Below, piece after piece: positions 27,034-37,491 of a DNA stretch of 64,000 nucleotides (position 1 is its first letter; each line of letters starts with the position of its first letter). The position numbers and the translations under genes are program-made. Location: positions 1 to 64,000 of the forward strand of contig LADS01000004.1 of assembly GCA_000961725.1 (NCBI GenBank), in the 5' to 3' direction. This DNA comes from Desulfobulbaceae bacterium BRH_c16a (GTDB taxonomy: Bacteria > Desulfobacterota > Desulfobulbia > Desulfobulbales > Desulfocapsaceae). The notes under the pieces are model-generated. The model was not told where the DNA came from. It searched no databases and worked only from the letters and a program-made list of their open reading frames with translations.

Positions 27034-27228
27034 GGGACCCTCCTGTAAGAGAAAAAACAACCGGAATGAAGAAGAAAATCACGTTGCTGGTTGTTCTATC
27101 TTATCTTCTTTTCAGTGTATTATCAAACTCAATTCCCTGCACATGATATGCAGTCTTTTGATGCGTACCAGTGAACGATTACGAACGACCGTCAGTCCCG
27201 TTGGTTCCAGGGCAGAAGAGGTGTGGTT

Positions 27229-27855
27229 TTACAAGGAACCGGGCTTTTTGCCATCTTTTGTCTTCTTGCGCTGATTCTCCTGTCGCGCGGTACGGCGGGC
27301 GACGGAATGGCCGAAAGTTCCCAGGGGCTGGCGGCCAAGGGAATAATACTCGCCATGACAGTAGGCGAGAAGACCGCTTTCGCCCAGGCGGATCCTGCCG
27401 TCCTTGTCGATCAGCGATTTTTCCACTTTATTGCGGACAATCTCCGCCAGAATAAGGTCATGCGTTCCCAGCTCGGTCACTGTTCTGACCCGGCATTCCA
27501 AGGCTACCGGGCTTTTTTTCAGCGAAGGGACTGCAACATCTATCCCTTCCTCGAGTTCGAGTCCGAAATGTTTGATCTTGTCTACCTTGCGGCCGGAGCG
27601 ACACCCGCAGAAATCAGTCATCTTGAGCATTTCCCTGGTCGTGAGGTTTATGACAAACTCACCGGTAGCCTGGATATTCTCATAGGAAAGCCGCTCCTTG
27701 CGCACGGCTATGGTAATCATCGGCGGACGGGAACAGGCAACGCCGATCCAGCTGACCGTAAACACATTGGGGCGACCGTCCTGATCGATGGTGGTGACCA
27801 GCACCGCGGGCAGTGGTCCAAACAGGATAGAGCCTTTGAAGAGTTCCTTAGTCAA
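27229..27855 (-). CDS. Flavin reductase family (FMN-binding) protein
   Basis: 208 residues with the flavin reductase-like split barrel: GPLPAVLVTTIDQDGRPNVFTVSWIGVACSRPPMITIAVRKERLSYE contains the conserved CSxPPxI segment, and EFVINLTTREMLKMTDFCG follows. These proteins bind FMN and reduce flavins or act as flavoredoxins; the TDFCG motif resembles flavoredoxin-type members from sulfate reducers. It overlaps the upstream RNase HI gene by eight bases, so the two are translationally coupled. Its electron donor is unknown. Confidence 0.85.
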   Translation of the reverse strand: MTKELFKGSILFGPLPAVLVTTIDQDGRPNVFTVSWIGVACSRPPMITIAVRKERLSYENIQATGEFVINLTTREMLKMTDFCGCRSGRKVDKIKHFGLELEEGIDVAVPSLKKSPVALECRVRTVTELGTHDLILAEIVRNKVEKSLIDKDGRIRLGESGLLAYCHGEYYSLGRQPLGTFGHSVARRTARQENQRKKTKDGKKPGSL

Positions 27856-28570
27856 TATTTCCCTCCGTCACTCCACCCGCGGTCTTTTCGTACTGCTCGT
27901 CTGCCGGCAGCCCAGGCTGCCGGGCCATGGCAACAGCGAGCCTGTCGCACTGCTCGTTGCCTTCATTGCCGGCATGCCCCTTCACCCAGTGAAAAACCAC
28001 TTTGAGGTCGTCCAGCAGATGAAGCAGCCTCTGCCACAGATCGATATTCATCGCCGCCTTGCCATCGGACTTGCACCAGCCGTTGTTCCGCCATTTTCCC
28101 ACCCAGCCCTTCTCAATGCCGTTGACCAGGTAGCTGGAATCCGAAAAGAGCGTGACAGGTTTCCGGAAGCCCTGCAATTCTTCCAAGGCCGCTATTGCCG
28201 CCATCATCTCCATGCGATTGTTGGTGGTCAGGCGAAACCCGCCGCTCAATTCCTGTCGCTCTCCACCATGATCGATAACGACGCCGTAGCCGCCGGGGCC
28301 CGGATTGTTGATGCAGCCGCCATCGGTATAGACGACGATCCCTCCCGGAACCTGCCGCGGCAATGGCTGTACCGGCCGGCCAGCCGGCCGTTCGGTTTCC
28401 CGGCGCCGATACACAGGATCGCCAAGCCAGACCGTCGCTTCGGCCTCACTTTCGAAACTTTTGTATTTTGCTCCGGCAAAACCCTTCACCTGTGCCTCGG
28501 CGGTTGGCCAATCGGTAAAAATTCCACAACTGCGGCCGACAGCCACTGCATAAAACTTTCTTTTTGCCAT
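27848..28570 (-). CDS. rnhA: Ribonuclease HI with N-terminal caulimovirus-type (viroplasmin) domain
   Basis: 240 residues. The N-terminus KFYAVAVGRSCGIFTDWPTAEAQVKGFAGAKYKSF is the viroplasmin-like RNA:DNA hybrid-binding domain found in eukaryotic RNase H1 and some bacterial forms. The C-terminal domain has YTDGG (Asp), NRMEMMAAI (Glu), FSDSSYL (Asp) and the H/D region KGHAGNEGNEQCDRLA, so the DEDD active site is complete. It degrades the RNA of RNA-DNA hybrids. Longer than E. coli RNase HI (155 residues) because of the extra domain. Confidence 0.93.
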   Translation of the reverse strand: MAKRKFYAVAVGRSCGIFTDWPTAEAQVKGFAGAKYKSFESEAEATVWLGDPVYRRRETERPAGRPVQPLPRQVPGGIVVYTDGGCINNPGPGGYGVVIDHGGERQELSGGFRLTTNNRMEMMAAIAALEELQGFRKPVTLFSDSSYLVNGIEKGWVGKWRNNGWCKSDGKAAMNIDLWQRLLHLLDDLKVVFHWVKGHAGNEGNEQCDRLAVAMARQPGLPADEQYEKTAGGVTEGNID

Positions 28571-28603
28571 GTGTTTCTCTATCTGTCTTGAGGGAGGGGG
28601 GCG

Positions 28604-29524
28604 CTACCGCCCGACATGGACAATCGCCGTGACCTGATTACCCCGTACGTTGTAGAAAAGCTCGTCAAAGCTGATCATATTTGCCATGGCGATTCCCCGT
28701 CCATGATTGTGGGTTGCGCGGGCGGTATCGACATGGAGATATTGCTCCCAGTTGAAGCCTTCTCCCTCATCGTGGATTTTCAGCGTACACCGGTTCTGTT
28801 TTTTCTCGAAGACGACGGTAACCACCCTGTCCCGGTAACGAGGGTCGGCCAGCCTGCTCTCCACTTCCTCCTTCCATCTGTTTGCCTGCACCAGTTCGCT
28901 TTTCGACTCATAGCTGATCGCCAGGTTGCCATGTTCGACGGCATTGAGAAAGAGTTCGGAAATACCGGTGAGTGCCAGATCGGGATCGGGAAAAAACTGG
29001 GCGAGGAAAGCGGCCAGCATTTCAGCTTCCTCAATGGTCCTGAAGGCGCATTCCATCGACTGCACCATGGCAATGCTTTCCTGGCGCTGCAGCAGTTCGT
29101 TTTTATCCTGCCGATATTTGCGCACCTTGTTTTTAGCTGAGGCAACGATCGACAGCAGCGTGTCGGATACCAGCGGTTTGACAAGATAATAAAATACCCC
29201 GGCCTCGATCCCCTCTCGTATCTCCTGCGGTCGGCCGGCCGCAGTCTGCATGATGATCGGCAGAGCCCGGAATTTTTCGTCCGCTTTAACTCTCCTGCAG
29301 AATTCGATGCCGTCCATTTCCGGCATAAGGCGGTCCAGCAGAATAATATCGACGGTATCGGCATTGGCGGAGAGCACGTCCAGAGCATCCCGGCCGCTGA
29401 CCGCCGTCAGGACGGTGTACTCATCCTTTTGCAACATCAGCTGGATGAGGCGCAGAGAGGTTGGATTATCATCGACAGCCAGGACAGTCGTTTTTTCGGT
29501 CGGGAGAACGTTTTTCAGTTGCAT
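28604..29524 (-). CDS. Response regulator with C-terminal anti-sigma-type ATPase domain
   Basis: 306 residues. The receiver domain (1-125) is canonical: AVDDNPTS acidic pair, phosphoacceptor in IILLDRLMPEMDG, Lys in YYLVKPLV. After a coiled linker (KVRKYRQDKNELLQRQESIAMVQ), a HATPase_c domain has the N-box FLNAVEHGNLA and G-box DEGEGFNW...NHGRGIAM, without a histidine phospho-box. The layout resembles partner-switching regulators, where the ATPase binds or phosphorylates an anti-sigma antagonist. No STAS partner is adjacent. Downstream of a strong terminator, so it likely has its own promoter. Confidence 0.88.
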   Translation of the reverse strand: MQLKNVLPTEKTTVLAVDDNPTSLRLIQLMLQKDEYTVLTAVSGRDALDVLSANADTVDIILLDRLMPEMDGIEFCRRVKADEKFRALPIIMQTAAGRPQEIREGIEAGVFYYLVKPLVSDTLLSIVASAKNKVRKYRQDKNELLQRQESIAMVQSMECAFRTIEEAEMLAAFLAQFFPDPDLALTGISELFLNAVEHGNLAISYESKSELVQANRWKEEVESRLADPRYRDRVVTVVFEKKQNRCTLKIHDEGEGFNWEQYLHVDTARATHNHGRGIAMANMISFDELFYNVRGNQVTAIVHVGR

Positions 29525-29680
29525 CCTGTCACGATTGCATCTTTTTCATATCTTTGGCGGGGGCATCTCCGGCCACCCCGCTCCTCCAAAATCTCTTGGA
29601 AGGGTATTTTTTAAAAGAGCGTACCTTACTGCATGGGATAGCTGCAACCTTATATTCTGCAGCGTGCACTTCTCCTTGAA

Positions 29681-29733
29681 AAAATGAGAGGCCGGATCAC
29701 CCCTTCGGGTAATCCGGCCTCTCATTTTTTTTT
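29681..29733. terminator. Strong bidirectional intrinsic terminator
   Basis: ATGAGAGGCCGGAT and ATCCGGCCTCTCAT form a perfect 14-bp stem around a CACCCCTTCGGGTA loop. T-runs (eight or more on plus, six on minus) flank both sides. It lies 36 bases after the yajC stop and ends the tgt-yajC transcript. Confidence 0.92.
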
Positions 29734-29768
29734 ATCCGCGACCTGCAGAGTTAACAGCCTTTTATGCC

Positions 29769-30125
29769 TCAGCCCCCAACGCTTTTGGTCTCGGTTTTGC
29801 CGGAAGCAGCCCCATCCTTGTTCAACGCCCCGCCGATTGCATCCCGGGATACTTTGATGACGACATCCTTGGCAATCTCAAGCGAGATGACATTATCCGC
29901 CAAGTTGGTTATCACACCGTGGATTCCTCCTTTGGTGTACACTTTATAGCCCTTTTTCAAATCATTGAGAAAAGCCTGGTGCTGCTTGGCCTGTTTCTGC
30001 TGCGGCCTGATGAGCAAAAAATAAAAAACTACAAAAATAAGGATGAGCGGGAGAAACTGGCCAAACGCACCAAGCCCCCCGGCAGCACCGGTAGCCCCAT
30101 CGGCTGCAAAAGCGATTCCTGTCAT
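29769..30125 (-). CDS. yajC: Preprotein translocase subunit YajC
   Basis: 118 residues from MTGIAFAADG; TGGAGGATT before this ATG sets the start, as the frame opens 21 codons earlier. A single transmembrane helix (FGQFLPLILIFVVFYFLLIRPQQKQAKQHQ) is followed by the conserved GYKVYTKGGIHGVI..DNVISLEIAKDVVIKVSRDAI. YajC is an accessory of the SecDF-YidC assembly in the inner membrane. It follows tgt in the common tgt-yajC order, but secD does not follow; a terminator ends the unit. Confidence 0.95.
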   Translation of the reverse strand: MTGIAFAADGATGAAGGLGAFGQFLPLILIFVVFYFLLIRPQQKQAKQHQAFLNDLKKGYKVYTKGGIHGVITNLADNVISLEIAKDVVIKVSRDAIGGALNKDGAASGKTETKSVGG

Positions 30126-30216
30126 GATAAATCCTCCAAAATTGAAACTGATATATGTAAAAATCCGCCTGCGGGAATTCTTACACACTTCCCCTGTAAA
30201 TTAAAGAGCATGGTAA

Positions 30217-31359
<1,143 letters not shown>

Positions 31360-31562
31360 TTATAAAATATTGCCGGTCATCAGTGACGGGTGAATCCCAC
31401 CGAGCTCTAATAGCTTTGCTTTTTGCTCATTTTTCGGCATACTCATTACAGACAGACTCGTGATACGCTGGAGATGTTTGTCGTCGTTCTGCAAAAGCTG
31501 GAATACAGTATTTCCTTGTCATTGTAAAGCATTCCTCAGATCAACCTCAATGTGATGAAAAG

Positions 31563-32927
31563 ATGAAAACAGTTGTCATCATTGAAAACGAAGCCGTCGA
31601 ACTTGAAGCCATGGTCAGCCTTTTCGAGCAGTGGCAAAAAGAGATAAACATCCTGACGGCATCAGAAGAAAAGGCCGCCATACACATCATGTCCCAGCAC
31701 CATGTCGACCTGGTGGTTTGTAACCTGGCCATGCCGAGCAAAGATAATCTTGAAGGTTTTTCACTCCTTACCCACACTTTCCCGTATATCCCCTGCATAG
31801 CCCTTTCATCCGGAAAAGGAGCCCCGCAGGAAGAGGCGATGAGGCGAGGCGCCAGCCATTGTCTTGCCAAACCGGTCGATGCATCCCAGCTTCTCCTCCA
31901 CGCCGGGGATCTTCTCGATACGGCTACCAGCGGCACAGTCAAGGGCATACCTATTCACAGTTTTCTCCAGATGCTTGAAACCGAGGAAAAGACCTGCACC
32001 CTGCGAATCGATCACAACAACGATAACGGCCTGCTTTACATCCAGAACGGAGTCCTGATCGGCGCCCAGACCAAGAACTTTGTCGGCAGGGAGGCCGCCA
32101 GTCTCATCCTGTCCTGGCAGGAAACCGTGGTACAGATCTGCTACTTCAATGGCCAGCGGAAAAGGGAAATCAACACGCCTCTCATCTCCATCATCATGGA
32201 GGCATTCCGCATCAGGAGCGAAAAAGAAAAGCAGCAGGAGGCGTCGGCTTCGAAGACCCACCAGCTGCCGCTCAAACATCTCTCGACGCTGGGAAAACGT
32301 ATCCCCCTGGAAATCGGCTCGCGGGTAAAGCTGGAGTTCCCCCATCTCGATTCCCTATGCGAAAGCGTCATGGTCGGTATGCTGCAGGATCATTGCCTCA
32401 TCGTCACTCATCCGCAACCCTTTTCCGACCTGGCGGAAAAGCTCGGGGTAACCGAGCGGGTCATCATCAAGTACGTGCATAAAGGACGTTTATGGATGTT
32501 CAAGGCCCAGCTGCTGAACACCATGGCATCGCCGTGTGATCTGCTTTTTTTTGAATATCCGGCGGTTATTCACTATCACGAACTGAGGGAGGCTCAACGA
32601 AGCTCGATTTTCGTGCCGTGCACCTTTCATCTGCCGGATAAACCGGAACTCTACGGAGCCCTCAGCGACCTCAGCCTGACCGGGGCGCTTTGCCGGATCA
32701 GACACAAAAACGATATCGCACTGCCCAGGATCGACATCGGCGGCAGTATCATGCTCCGCTGCCTGCTGCCAGGCATCAAAGAAGAACAGATAATCGACGG
32801 CATCGTCAGAAATCTGCAGATAGATCCCGACGAGACCAGGATCGGCATCGAGTTCGAAAGCCTCCAGCAGCATCTGGCCGATACTATCGGCAATTATCTT
32901 TATTCGCTGGAGGGACAATCAGAGTAG
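31563..32927 (+). CDS. Degenerate receiver - DUF4388 - PilZ protein
   Basis: 454 residues. A receiver-like domain (1-115) lacks phosphorylation residues: the acidic pair reads IENE and the phosphoacceptor site is Asn54 (VVCNLAMP). A DUF4388 region (about 125-220) has the usual IPIHSFLQMLETEEKTCTLRI..LLYIQNGVLIGA. A YcgR-N-like barrel (255-345) precedes a PilZ domain with the c-di-GMP motifs REAQR and DLSLTGA. It probably reads c-di-GMP without phosphorelay and affects motility or attachment; this is inferred from domains. It is a single gene, convergent with the kinase gene at 32936 (eight bases between stops). Confidence 0.85.
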   Translation: MKTVVIIENEAVELEAMVSLFEQWQKEINILTASEEKAAIHIMSQHHVDLVVCNLAMPSKDNLEGFSLLTHTFPYIPCIALSSGKGAPQEEAMRRGASHCLAKPVDASQLLLHAGDLLDTATSGTVKGIPIHSFLQMLETEEKTCTLRIDHNNDNGLLYIQNGVLIGAQTKNFVGREAASLILSWQETVVQICYFNGQRKREINTPLISIIMEAFRIRSEKEKQQEASASKTHQLPLKHLSTLGKRIPLEIGSRVKLEFPHLDSLCESVMVGMLQDHCLIVTHPQPFSDLAEKLGVTERVIIKYVHKGRLWMFKAQLLNTMASPCDLLFFEYPAVIHYHELREAQRSSIFVPCTFHLPDKPELYGALSDLSLTGALCRIRHKNDIALPRIDIGGSIMLRCLLPGIKEEQIIDGIVRNLQIDPDETRIGIEFESLQQHLADTIGNYLYSLEGQSE

Positions 32928-32935
32928 AATGCATA

Positions 32936-34018
32936 TTACCGGCTGGATTCACTTACCAGGAGGCGTATTTTCTTCTCTTTTCCGGCAATATCGTCAACCA
33001 GTCGAAACTGGCGTATCGCCCGCAGCAGGTTTTCGCGGTCATGTGCTACCTTGAAATAGGTGTTGCCGCGAAGATGATCGGTGAAAAAGCGGACGCCAAG
33101 CTCAAAGGCGATCAAAAGCACCGCCTCGTAGATGAAATCCCGTTGCGCCTCCCGGAGCAGATGCGGGGCGCTTGAAAAGTATCCCTGCAGAAACAATCGG
33201 CAGTACTCCAGGTCGAGCGAGACGGCAGATGGGTCGGGTCCTTTTTCTCCGGCCCTGTTGCAGCATGACCGCAGGCAATCGCCCAGATCGTAGTGAATGA
33301 GCCCTGCCCCGACCGTATCGAAGTCGAGCATGCCGTCGGCCTCGCCGCCGCCGGAGAAAATAAAATTATCGATCTTCGGATCGCCATGGATTGGCTGAAT
33401 CGCCAGGATTCCTGCCTGTTTGGCATCTTCGAGCACACTCATCTGCGGTCCGACCCGATCCAAAACCGCCAGGCAGTAGTCGTATTCTTCATCCATTACC
33501 AGGCGGTGGTGTGTCAGAACCCGCTCGAATTCCTCCATATAGCCGGGCAGATTATGGAATCCGGGCAAGGGATCTTCAAGGCCGGCAACATCCAGATCGG
33601 CCGACAACAGGTGAAACAGGGCAAGAGCCCTGCCTGCCCGCGCAACCTGCTCGGTGCCCGAAAGAGCACGGCATGGGGTGCCGGCCAGATAGGTCTGGGC
33701 GCGCCAGTAATCTCCCTCCGGGTCCCGGTGGAAAAGCTCGCCATGAAGCGTCCGCACCGACTGCGCGGTCTGAAAGATGCGACCGTGCTCTTGCTGCCTG
33801 CCAAGGAGATGACTGGTGATTTTTTGAAAATTATGGATGACTTTGAGAGGTTCGGGGAACACCCGGCCGTTTATTTTCTGCAGCACGAAGGTGCCTGCTG
33901 CGCCATGGACGGCAAAGGTGTCATTGATATTGCCGTACCCAAGGGGTTCTACCCGGCAGGTCCCGGCATCCCGGCAGAATGCTGCCGCCGCATCTCTTGG
34001 ATCAACTGCACCGGCCAT
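32936..34018 (-). CDS. Aminoglycoside phosphotransferase-fold sugar kinase (NahK-like)
   Basis: 360 residues with the APH/choline kinase fold: N-lobe GYGNINDTFAV and FVLQKINGRVF, catalytic loop IQPIHGDPKIDNFIF (Asp and Asn), metal-binding LDFDTVGAG and YDLGDCLRS. The N-terminal pattern, with NINDTF and LQKINxxVF, resembles N-acetylhexosamine 1-kinases. It would phosphorylate a sugar at C1 or a related small molecule. It directly follows the glucokinase gene (six bases apart, its ribosome-binding site overlapping the glk stop), suggesting coordinated sugar or cell-envelope precursor metabolism. The precise substrate is an inference. Confidence 0.75.
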   Translation of the reverse strand: MAGAVDPRDAAAAFCRDAGTCRVEPLGYGNINDTFAVHGAAGTFVLQKINGRVFPEPLKVIHNFQKITSHLLGRQQEHGRIFQTAQSVRTLHGELFHRDPEGDYWRAQTYLAGTPCRALSGTEQVARAGRALALFHLLSADLDVAGLEDPLPGFHNLPGYMEEFERVLTHHRLVMDEEYDYCLAVLDRVGPQMSVLEDAKQAGILAIQPIHGDPKIDNFIFSGGGEADGMLDFDTVGAGLIHYDLGDCLRSCCNRAGEKGPDPSAVSLDLEYCRLFLQGYFSSAPHLLREAQRDFIYEAVLLIAFELGVRFFTDHLRGNTYFKVAHDRENLLRAIRQFRLVDDIAGKEKKIRLLVSESSR

Positions 34019-34024
34019 CGGTTT

Positions 34025-35047
34025 TCAGCCCTCCTGCAATTGCGTCCGACCGATAGAGGCCGCCCCGATCAGTGCGGCATCAAGTCGAAGAATCAAATTT
34101 ACCGGGATCTCACCCATAAGGCCGGACATCGCCCCCTTACTGTTGAAAGCCCGTAAGAACCCTGCAAAGGGGACTTCCCCGACCAGACGAGGCAACACCC
34201 CCCCACCGAGGTACATTCCGCCAATGGCATACAGCTTCAGGGCCAGATTTCCCGCTTCACTGCCGAGTATCGAAAGAAATAGTTCAATAACGTGCCGGCA
34301 CAGGGGGCAGGCCGCTCTCCCCATCGCGCCATCGACTATGACCGGTATGGTGTCAGTCGCCTGGGACATGGCCTGAACTATCTGCGGTGATTCCGGGATG
34401 CCGGTGTGTTCCCTGGAAAAATCATAGAGATTGGCAATTCCGGGGCCGGCTATGAGCATTTCATAGCTGACAGGCGTTTTTTTTCGCCGCATCCAGGCAA
34501 GAAGCGCCAGCTGTTCTTCGTCCACCGGTGCAAAATCGGTGTGTCCACCCTCGGACCCGCGGGCAAACAGCCGCCCATTCATCTCAAGCAGCATTCCCTC
34601 GCCAAGTCCGGTGCCGGGGGCGACGATCCCGCGGATTCCACCACTGCTTGCCTTGCCCTTCTGTATTTCGAGGAGATCGTCCGGACCGAGCAGGGGGATC
34701 GAGCCCGACACAGCGGTAAGATCGTTCATGAGCTGGACTTTTCGGAATCCGAATCGTTGTTCGAGGAGGCGGGAATCAATAACCCATGGCAGATTGGTCA
34801 TAGCGGCCCGGCCGCCTGTCACTACGCCGGCCATGGCAATGGCGGCAACCTGCGGCAAGTATCCGCATTCAGACAGAAAGCGTTCGAAGATTTCTTCAAC
34901 CGCCGCATAATCGGCATTTATATAGCGGCGCTGGATAAGAGACTGAGAGCCCGCTTCGTTCAGCGAGAAAATCGCCAGTTCACTTTTTGTGCCGCCTATA
35001 TCCGCGGCAAGAAGAGTAGCTATTGTCGCTCCGGTACCTTTCACCAT
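34025..35047 (-). CDS. glk: Glucokinase (Glk family)
   Basis: 340 residues. LLAADIGGTKSELAIF is the N-terminal phosphate loop of the Glk family. AAIAMAGVV, LMNDLTAVSGSI (catalytic Asp), IVAPGTGLGEGMLLE and EGGHTDFAP follow, the last being the glucose-binding Glu-His motif. C-terminal LKLYAIGGMYLGGGVLPRL closes the nucleotide site. Product is glucose 6-phosphate. Set in a tight minus-strand run after guaB, guaA and a NYN gene, and before a sugar kinase gene. Confidence 0.92.
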   Translation of the reverse strand: MVKGTGATIATLLAADIGGTKSELAIFSLNEAGSQSLIQRRYINADYAAVEEIFERFLSECGYLPQVAAIAMAGVVTGGRAAMTNLPWVIDSRLLEQRFGFRKVQLMNDLTAVSGSIPLLGPDDLLEIQKGKASSGGIRGIVAPGTGLGEGMLLEMNGRLFARGSEGGHTDFAPVDEEQLALLAWMRRKKTPVSYEMLIAGPGIANLYDFSREHTGIPESPQIVQAMSQATDTIPVIVDGAMGRAACPLCRHVIELFLSILGSEAGNLALKLYAIGGMYLGGGVLPRLVGEVPFAGFLRAFNSKGAMSGLMGEIPVNLILRLDAALIGAASIGRTQLQEG

Positions 35048-35104
35048 GACAAAAACTCCTGTTCTGTGGGTTGCTCCCGATGTACGCCAGGGATCCCCAG
35101 GATC

Positions 35105-35887
35105 CTAGTCGTCGATCGACTGGATATCCCAGGCTTCGGTCCGGCTGTTATTCTCCTGATTCTTCATAATGGTGAATTCGAAGATATTTGAAGAATCGAG
35201 AAAAAGGGCGTCATTAACCTCGGGGGCCTTGGAACAGTGAAAAAAAACGGATTGAGGGGCGAGCCCCTCCTTGTTCAGGGTATAGTACCGCATGAATCCG
35301 AAACCCCTGTCGGGGTTGTAATTGATGGGAATGCCCCGCCATCTGCTTTCGCCGCTCTGCGCCGCTATCGGCAACAGACCGGGAATAAGAAAGCCCGAGA
35401 GAAAACTGTCCGCCGCCTCTTTCAGTTCACTGCTGACATGGTTAAAGCCGATAACCTCCACCCGGCAGCCCATGTTCTGCAGGGCGAGGACGAGACGGAT
35501 AAAATCCCCGTCACCGGTCAGGAGAATGATCCTGTCGAGATTTCTCGCCTGCAACAGGGCATCGATGGCCAGATCCATGTCGGCATTGGCTTTTGTCGTC
35601 AGAATGCCTTCGTCGTCGACAAAATGTTTGACTAATTTTTTTATAACCTTGAAGCCGCACTGACGGATGACATCGTGATAACGGTAGAGCTTCTGCCGAT
35701 ATTCGGGGTCGTCTTTGGTCCGTTCACGATCCTCGGCAAGGTAGGAATTCGCCCGCAGCAGCGTTGACTTCCCGACACTCGCCAATTCGACCAGGACGTC
35801 GTAGCGCATGCCGTAACCACCGCACATCCTGATGTTTTCTGCGTCTACATAAATTCCGGTTTTCAGCATTGTGTTGTCATTGCTCAA
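35105..35887 (-). CDS. NYN-domain (LabA/PIN-like) protein with cold-shock-like tail
   Basis: 260 residues. The first ~150 residues form a NYN nuclease-like domain: TGIYVDAENIRMCG, the acidic KANADMDLAIDALL and IILLTGDGDFIRLVLALQNMGCRVEVIG. Conserved Asp residues are placed as in the LabA/DUF88 group. The C-terminal part contains PDRGFGFMRYY and SVFFHCS, which resemble a cold-shock/S1-like RNA-binding fold (GFGF and VFFHxS). The protein may therefore bind or cut RNA. It starts 12 bases after guaA and sits in the purine/sugar operon. No catalytic activity is proven by sequence. Confidence 0.8.
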   Translation of the reverse strand: MSNDNTMLKTGIYVDAENIRMCGGYGMRYDVLVELASVGKSTLLRANSYLAEDRERTKDDPEYRQKLYRYHDVIRQCGFKVIKKLVKHFVDDEGILTTKANADMDLAIDALLQARNLDRIILLTGDGDFIRLVLALQNMGCRVEVIGFNHVSSELKEAADSFLSGFLIPGLLPIAAQSGESRWRGIPINYNPDRGFGFMRYYTLNKEGLAPQSVFFHCSKAPEVNDALFLDSSNIFEFTIMKNQENNSRTEAWDIQSIDD

Positions 35888-35899
35888 GTAATCGTATTT

Positions 35900-37450
35900 T
35901 TACTCCCACTCGATGGTTGCAGGAGGTTTCGAAGAGATATCATAAACCACTCTGTTCACTCCGCGCACCTCGTTAATGATGCGGCCGGAAATTTCGCCGA
36001 GAATCTCATAGGGTAATTTTGTCCAGTCCGCCGTCATGGCATCGCGGGAATCCACCGAACGGATGGCGATGACATTCTCATAGGTCCGGCCATCGCCCAT
36101 CACTCCCACCGTCTGAATAGGCAGCAGCACCGCAAACGACTGCCAGACCTTCCGATACCAGCCGGCCTTGCGCATCTCCTCAAGCACAATCACATCGGCC
36201 TGCCGCACAATGCGCAGCCGCTCGGCAGTCACCTCACCCATAATCCTGATGCCGAGCCCCGGTCCGGGAAACGGCTGGCGGTAAATCGCCTCTTCCGGCA
36301 GCCCCAGTTCGAGACCGAGTTCACGCACCTCGTCCTTGAACAACTCGCGCAACGGTTCGATCAGATCAAGATTCATGATATCCGGCAGACCGCCGACATT
36401 ATGATGCGACTTGATCGGCGCCTCGCCCCTGAAGCTCACCGACTCGATCACGTCGGGATAGAGCGTGCCCTGCGCCAGATATTTTACCTTGCCGATTTTA
36501 TTGGCCTCTTCTTCAAAAATCTTGATAAAGCCAAGGCCGATGCGCTTACGTTTGATCTCCGGGTCGACCACCCCATCCAATTCACCCAGAAAATAGTCGG
36601 TAGCATCGACATCGATCAATTTCAACTTACTCTTTTCCTTGAAAAAAAGCAGAATCGCTTCGGTTTCCCCGGTCCGCATCAGGCCGTTGTTGACATAGAT
36701 GCAGGTGAGCTGGTCACCGATTGCCCGATGAATTATGGCAGCCACCACCGAACTGTCTACCCCGCCGGAAAGAGCGCAGAGCACATTGTCGGTGCCTACT
36801 TTTTCTTTAATGGCCTTGACGTTCTGTTCGATAAACGAGTGCATGGTCCATTCCGGGCTGCAGTTGCAGATCCCGAAGATGAAATTCCTGAGGATATCGG
36901 TGCCGATCAGGGTGTGGGCCACTTCGGGATGAAACTGGACGGCAACAAATGGTTTTTCCTGGTGGCGCAGAGCGGCATAGGGTGAGTTGTCACTGATCGC
37001 GGTGACCTGAAACCCCTCCGGGATGACCTCAACCCGGTCGCCGTGACTCATCCATACCTGGTGTTTCATCCCGCCTAAAACCAGGCCGGCAAAAAGCCCG
37101 GCGGTATACTGCACCGTCAGTTCAGCCTTGCCGAATTCGCGCTTTGCGGCTTTTTCTACTTTGCCCCCCATCTGCTGGATCATGAGCTGGGCGCCATAGC
37201 AGATCCCGAGGACGGGAATACCCAGATCAAAAAGGGCCGGATCGGAATGGGGAGCTCCTTCGTCATAGACCGAACAAGGTCCACCGGACAGCACGATACC
37301 GGAAGGTTTCAGTTCCTTGATCTTCTCGAGGGAAATGGAGAAGGGGTGAATTTCGCTGTACACCTTCTGCTCCCTGATTCGCCGGGCGATCAACTGGGTG
37401 GTCTGGGATCCGAAGTCAAGGATGATTATTTTTTCGCTATGAATATCCAT
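35900..37450 (-). CDS. guaA: GMP synthase (glutamine-hydrolysing)
   Basis: 516 residues. The N-terminal class I amidotransferase has [12 protein letters not shown] (nucleophile Cys) and FHPEVAHT. The ATP pyrophosphatase domain has [14 protein letters not shown], and the C-terminal dimerisation domain ends in [15 protein letters not shown], all canonical. It aminates XMP to GMP using glutamine and ATP. It follows guaB by 41 bases; the two form the classic guaBA unit. Confidence 0.97.
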   Translation of the reverse strand: MDIHSEKIIILDFGSQTTQLIARRIREQKVYSEIHPFSISLEKIKELKPSGIVLSGGPCSVYDEGAPHSDPALFDLGIPVLGICYGAQLMIQQMGGKVEKAAKREFGKAELTVQYTAGLFAGLVLGGMKHQVWMSHGDRVEVIPEGFQVTAISDNSPYAALRHQEKPFVAVQFHPEVAHTLIGTDILRNFIFGICNCSPEWTMHSFIEQNVKAIKEKVGTDNVLCALSGGVDSSVVAAIIHRAIGDQLTCIYVNNGLMRTGETEAILLFFKEKSKLKLIDVDATDYFLGELDGVVDPEIKRKRIGLGFIKIFEEEANKIGKVKYLAQGTLYPDVIESVSFRGEAPIKSHHNVGGLPDIMNLDLIEPLRELFKDEVRELGLELGLPEEAIYRQPFPGPGLGIRIMGEVTAERLRIVRQADVIVLEEMRKAGWYRKVWQSFAVLLPIQTVGVMGDGRTYENVIAIRSVDSRDAMTADWTKLPYEILGEISGRIINEVRGVNRVVYDISSKPPATIEWE

Positions 37451-37491
37451 GGATTCACTTGTGTCAGATTCTATTAAAATCTTACCGGCCT

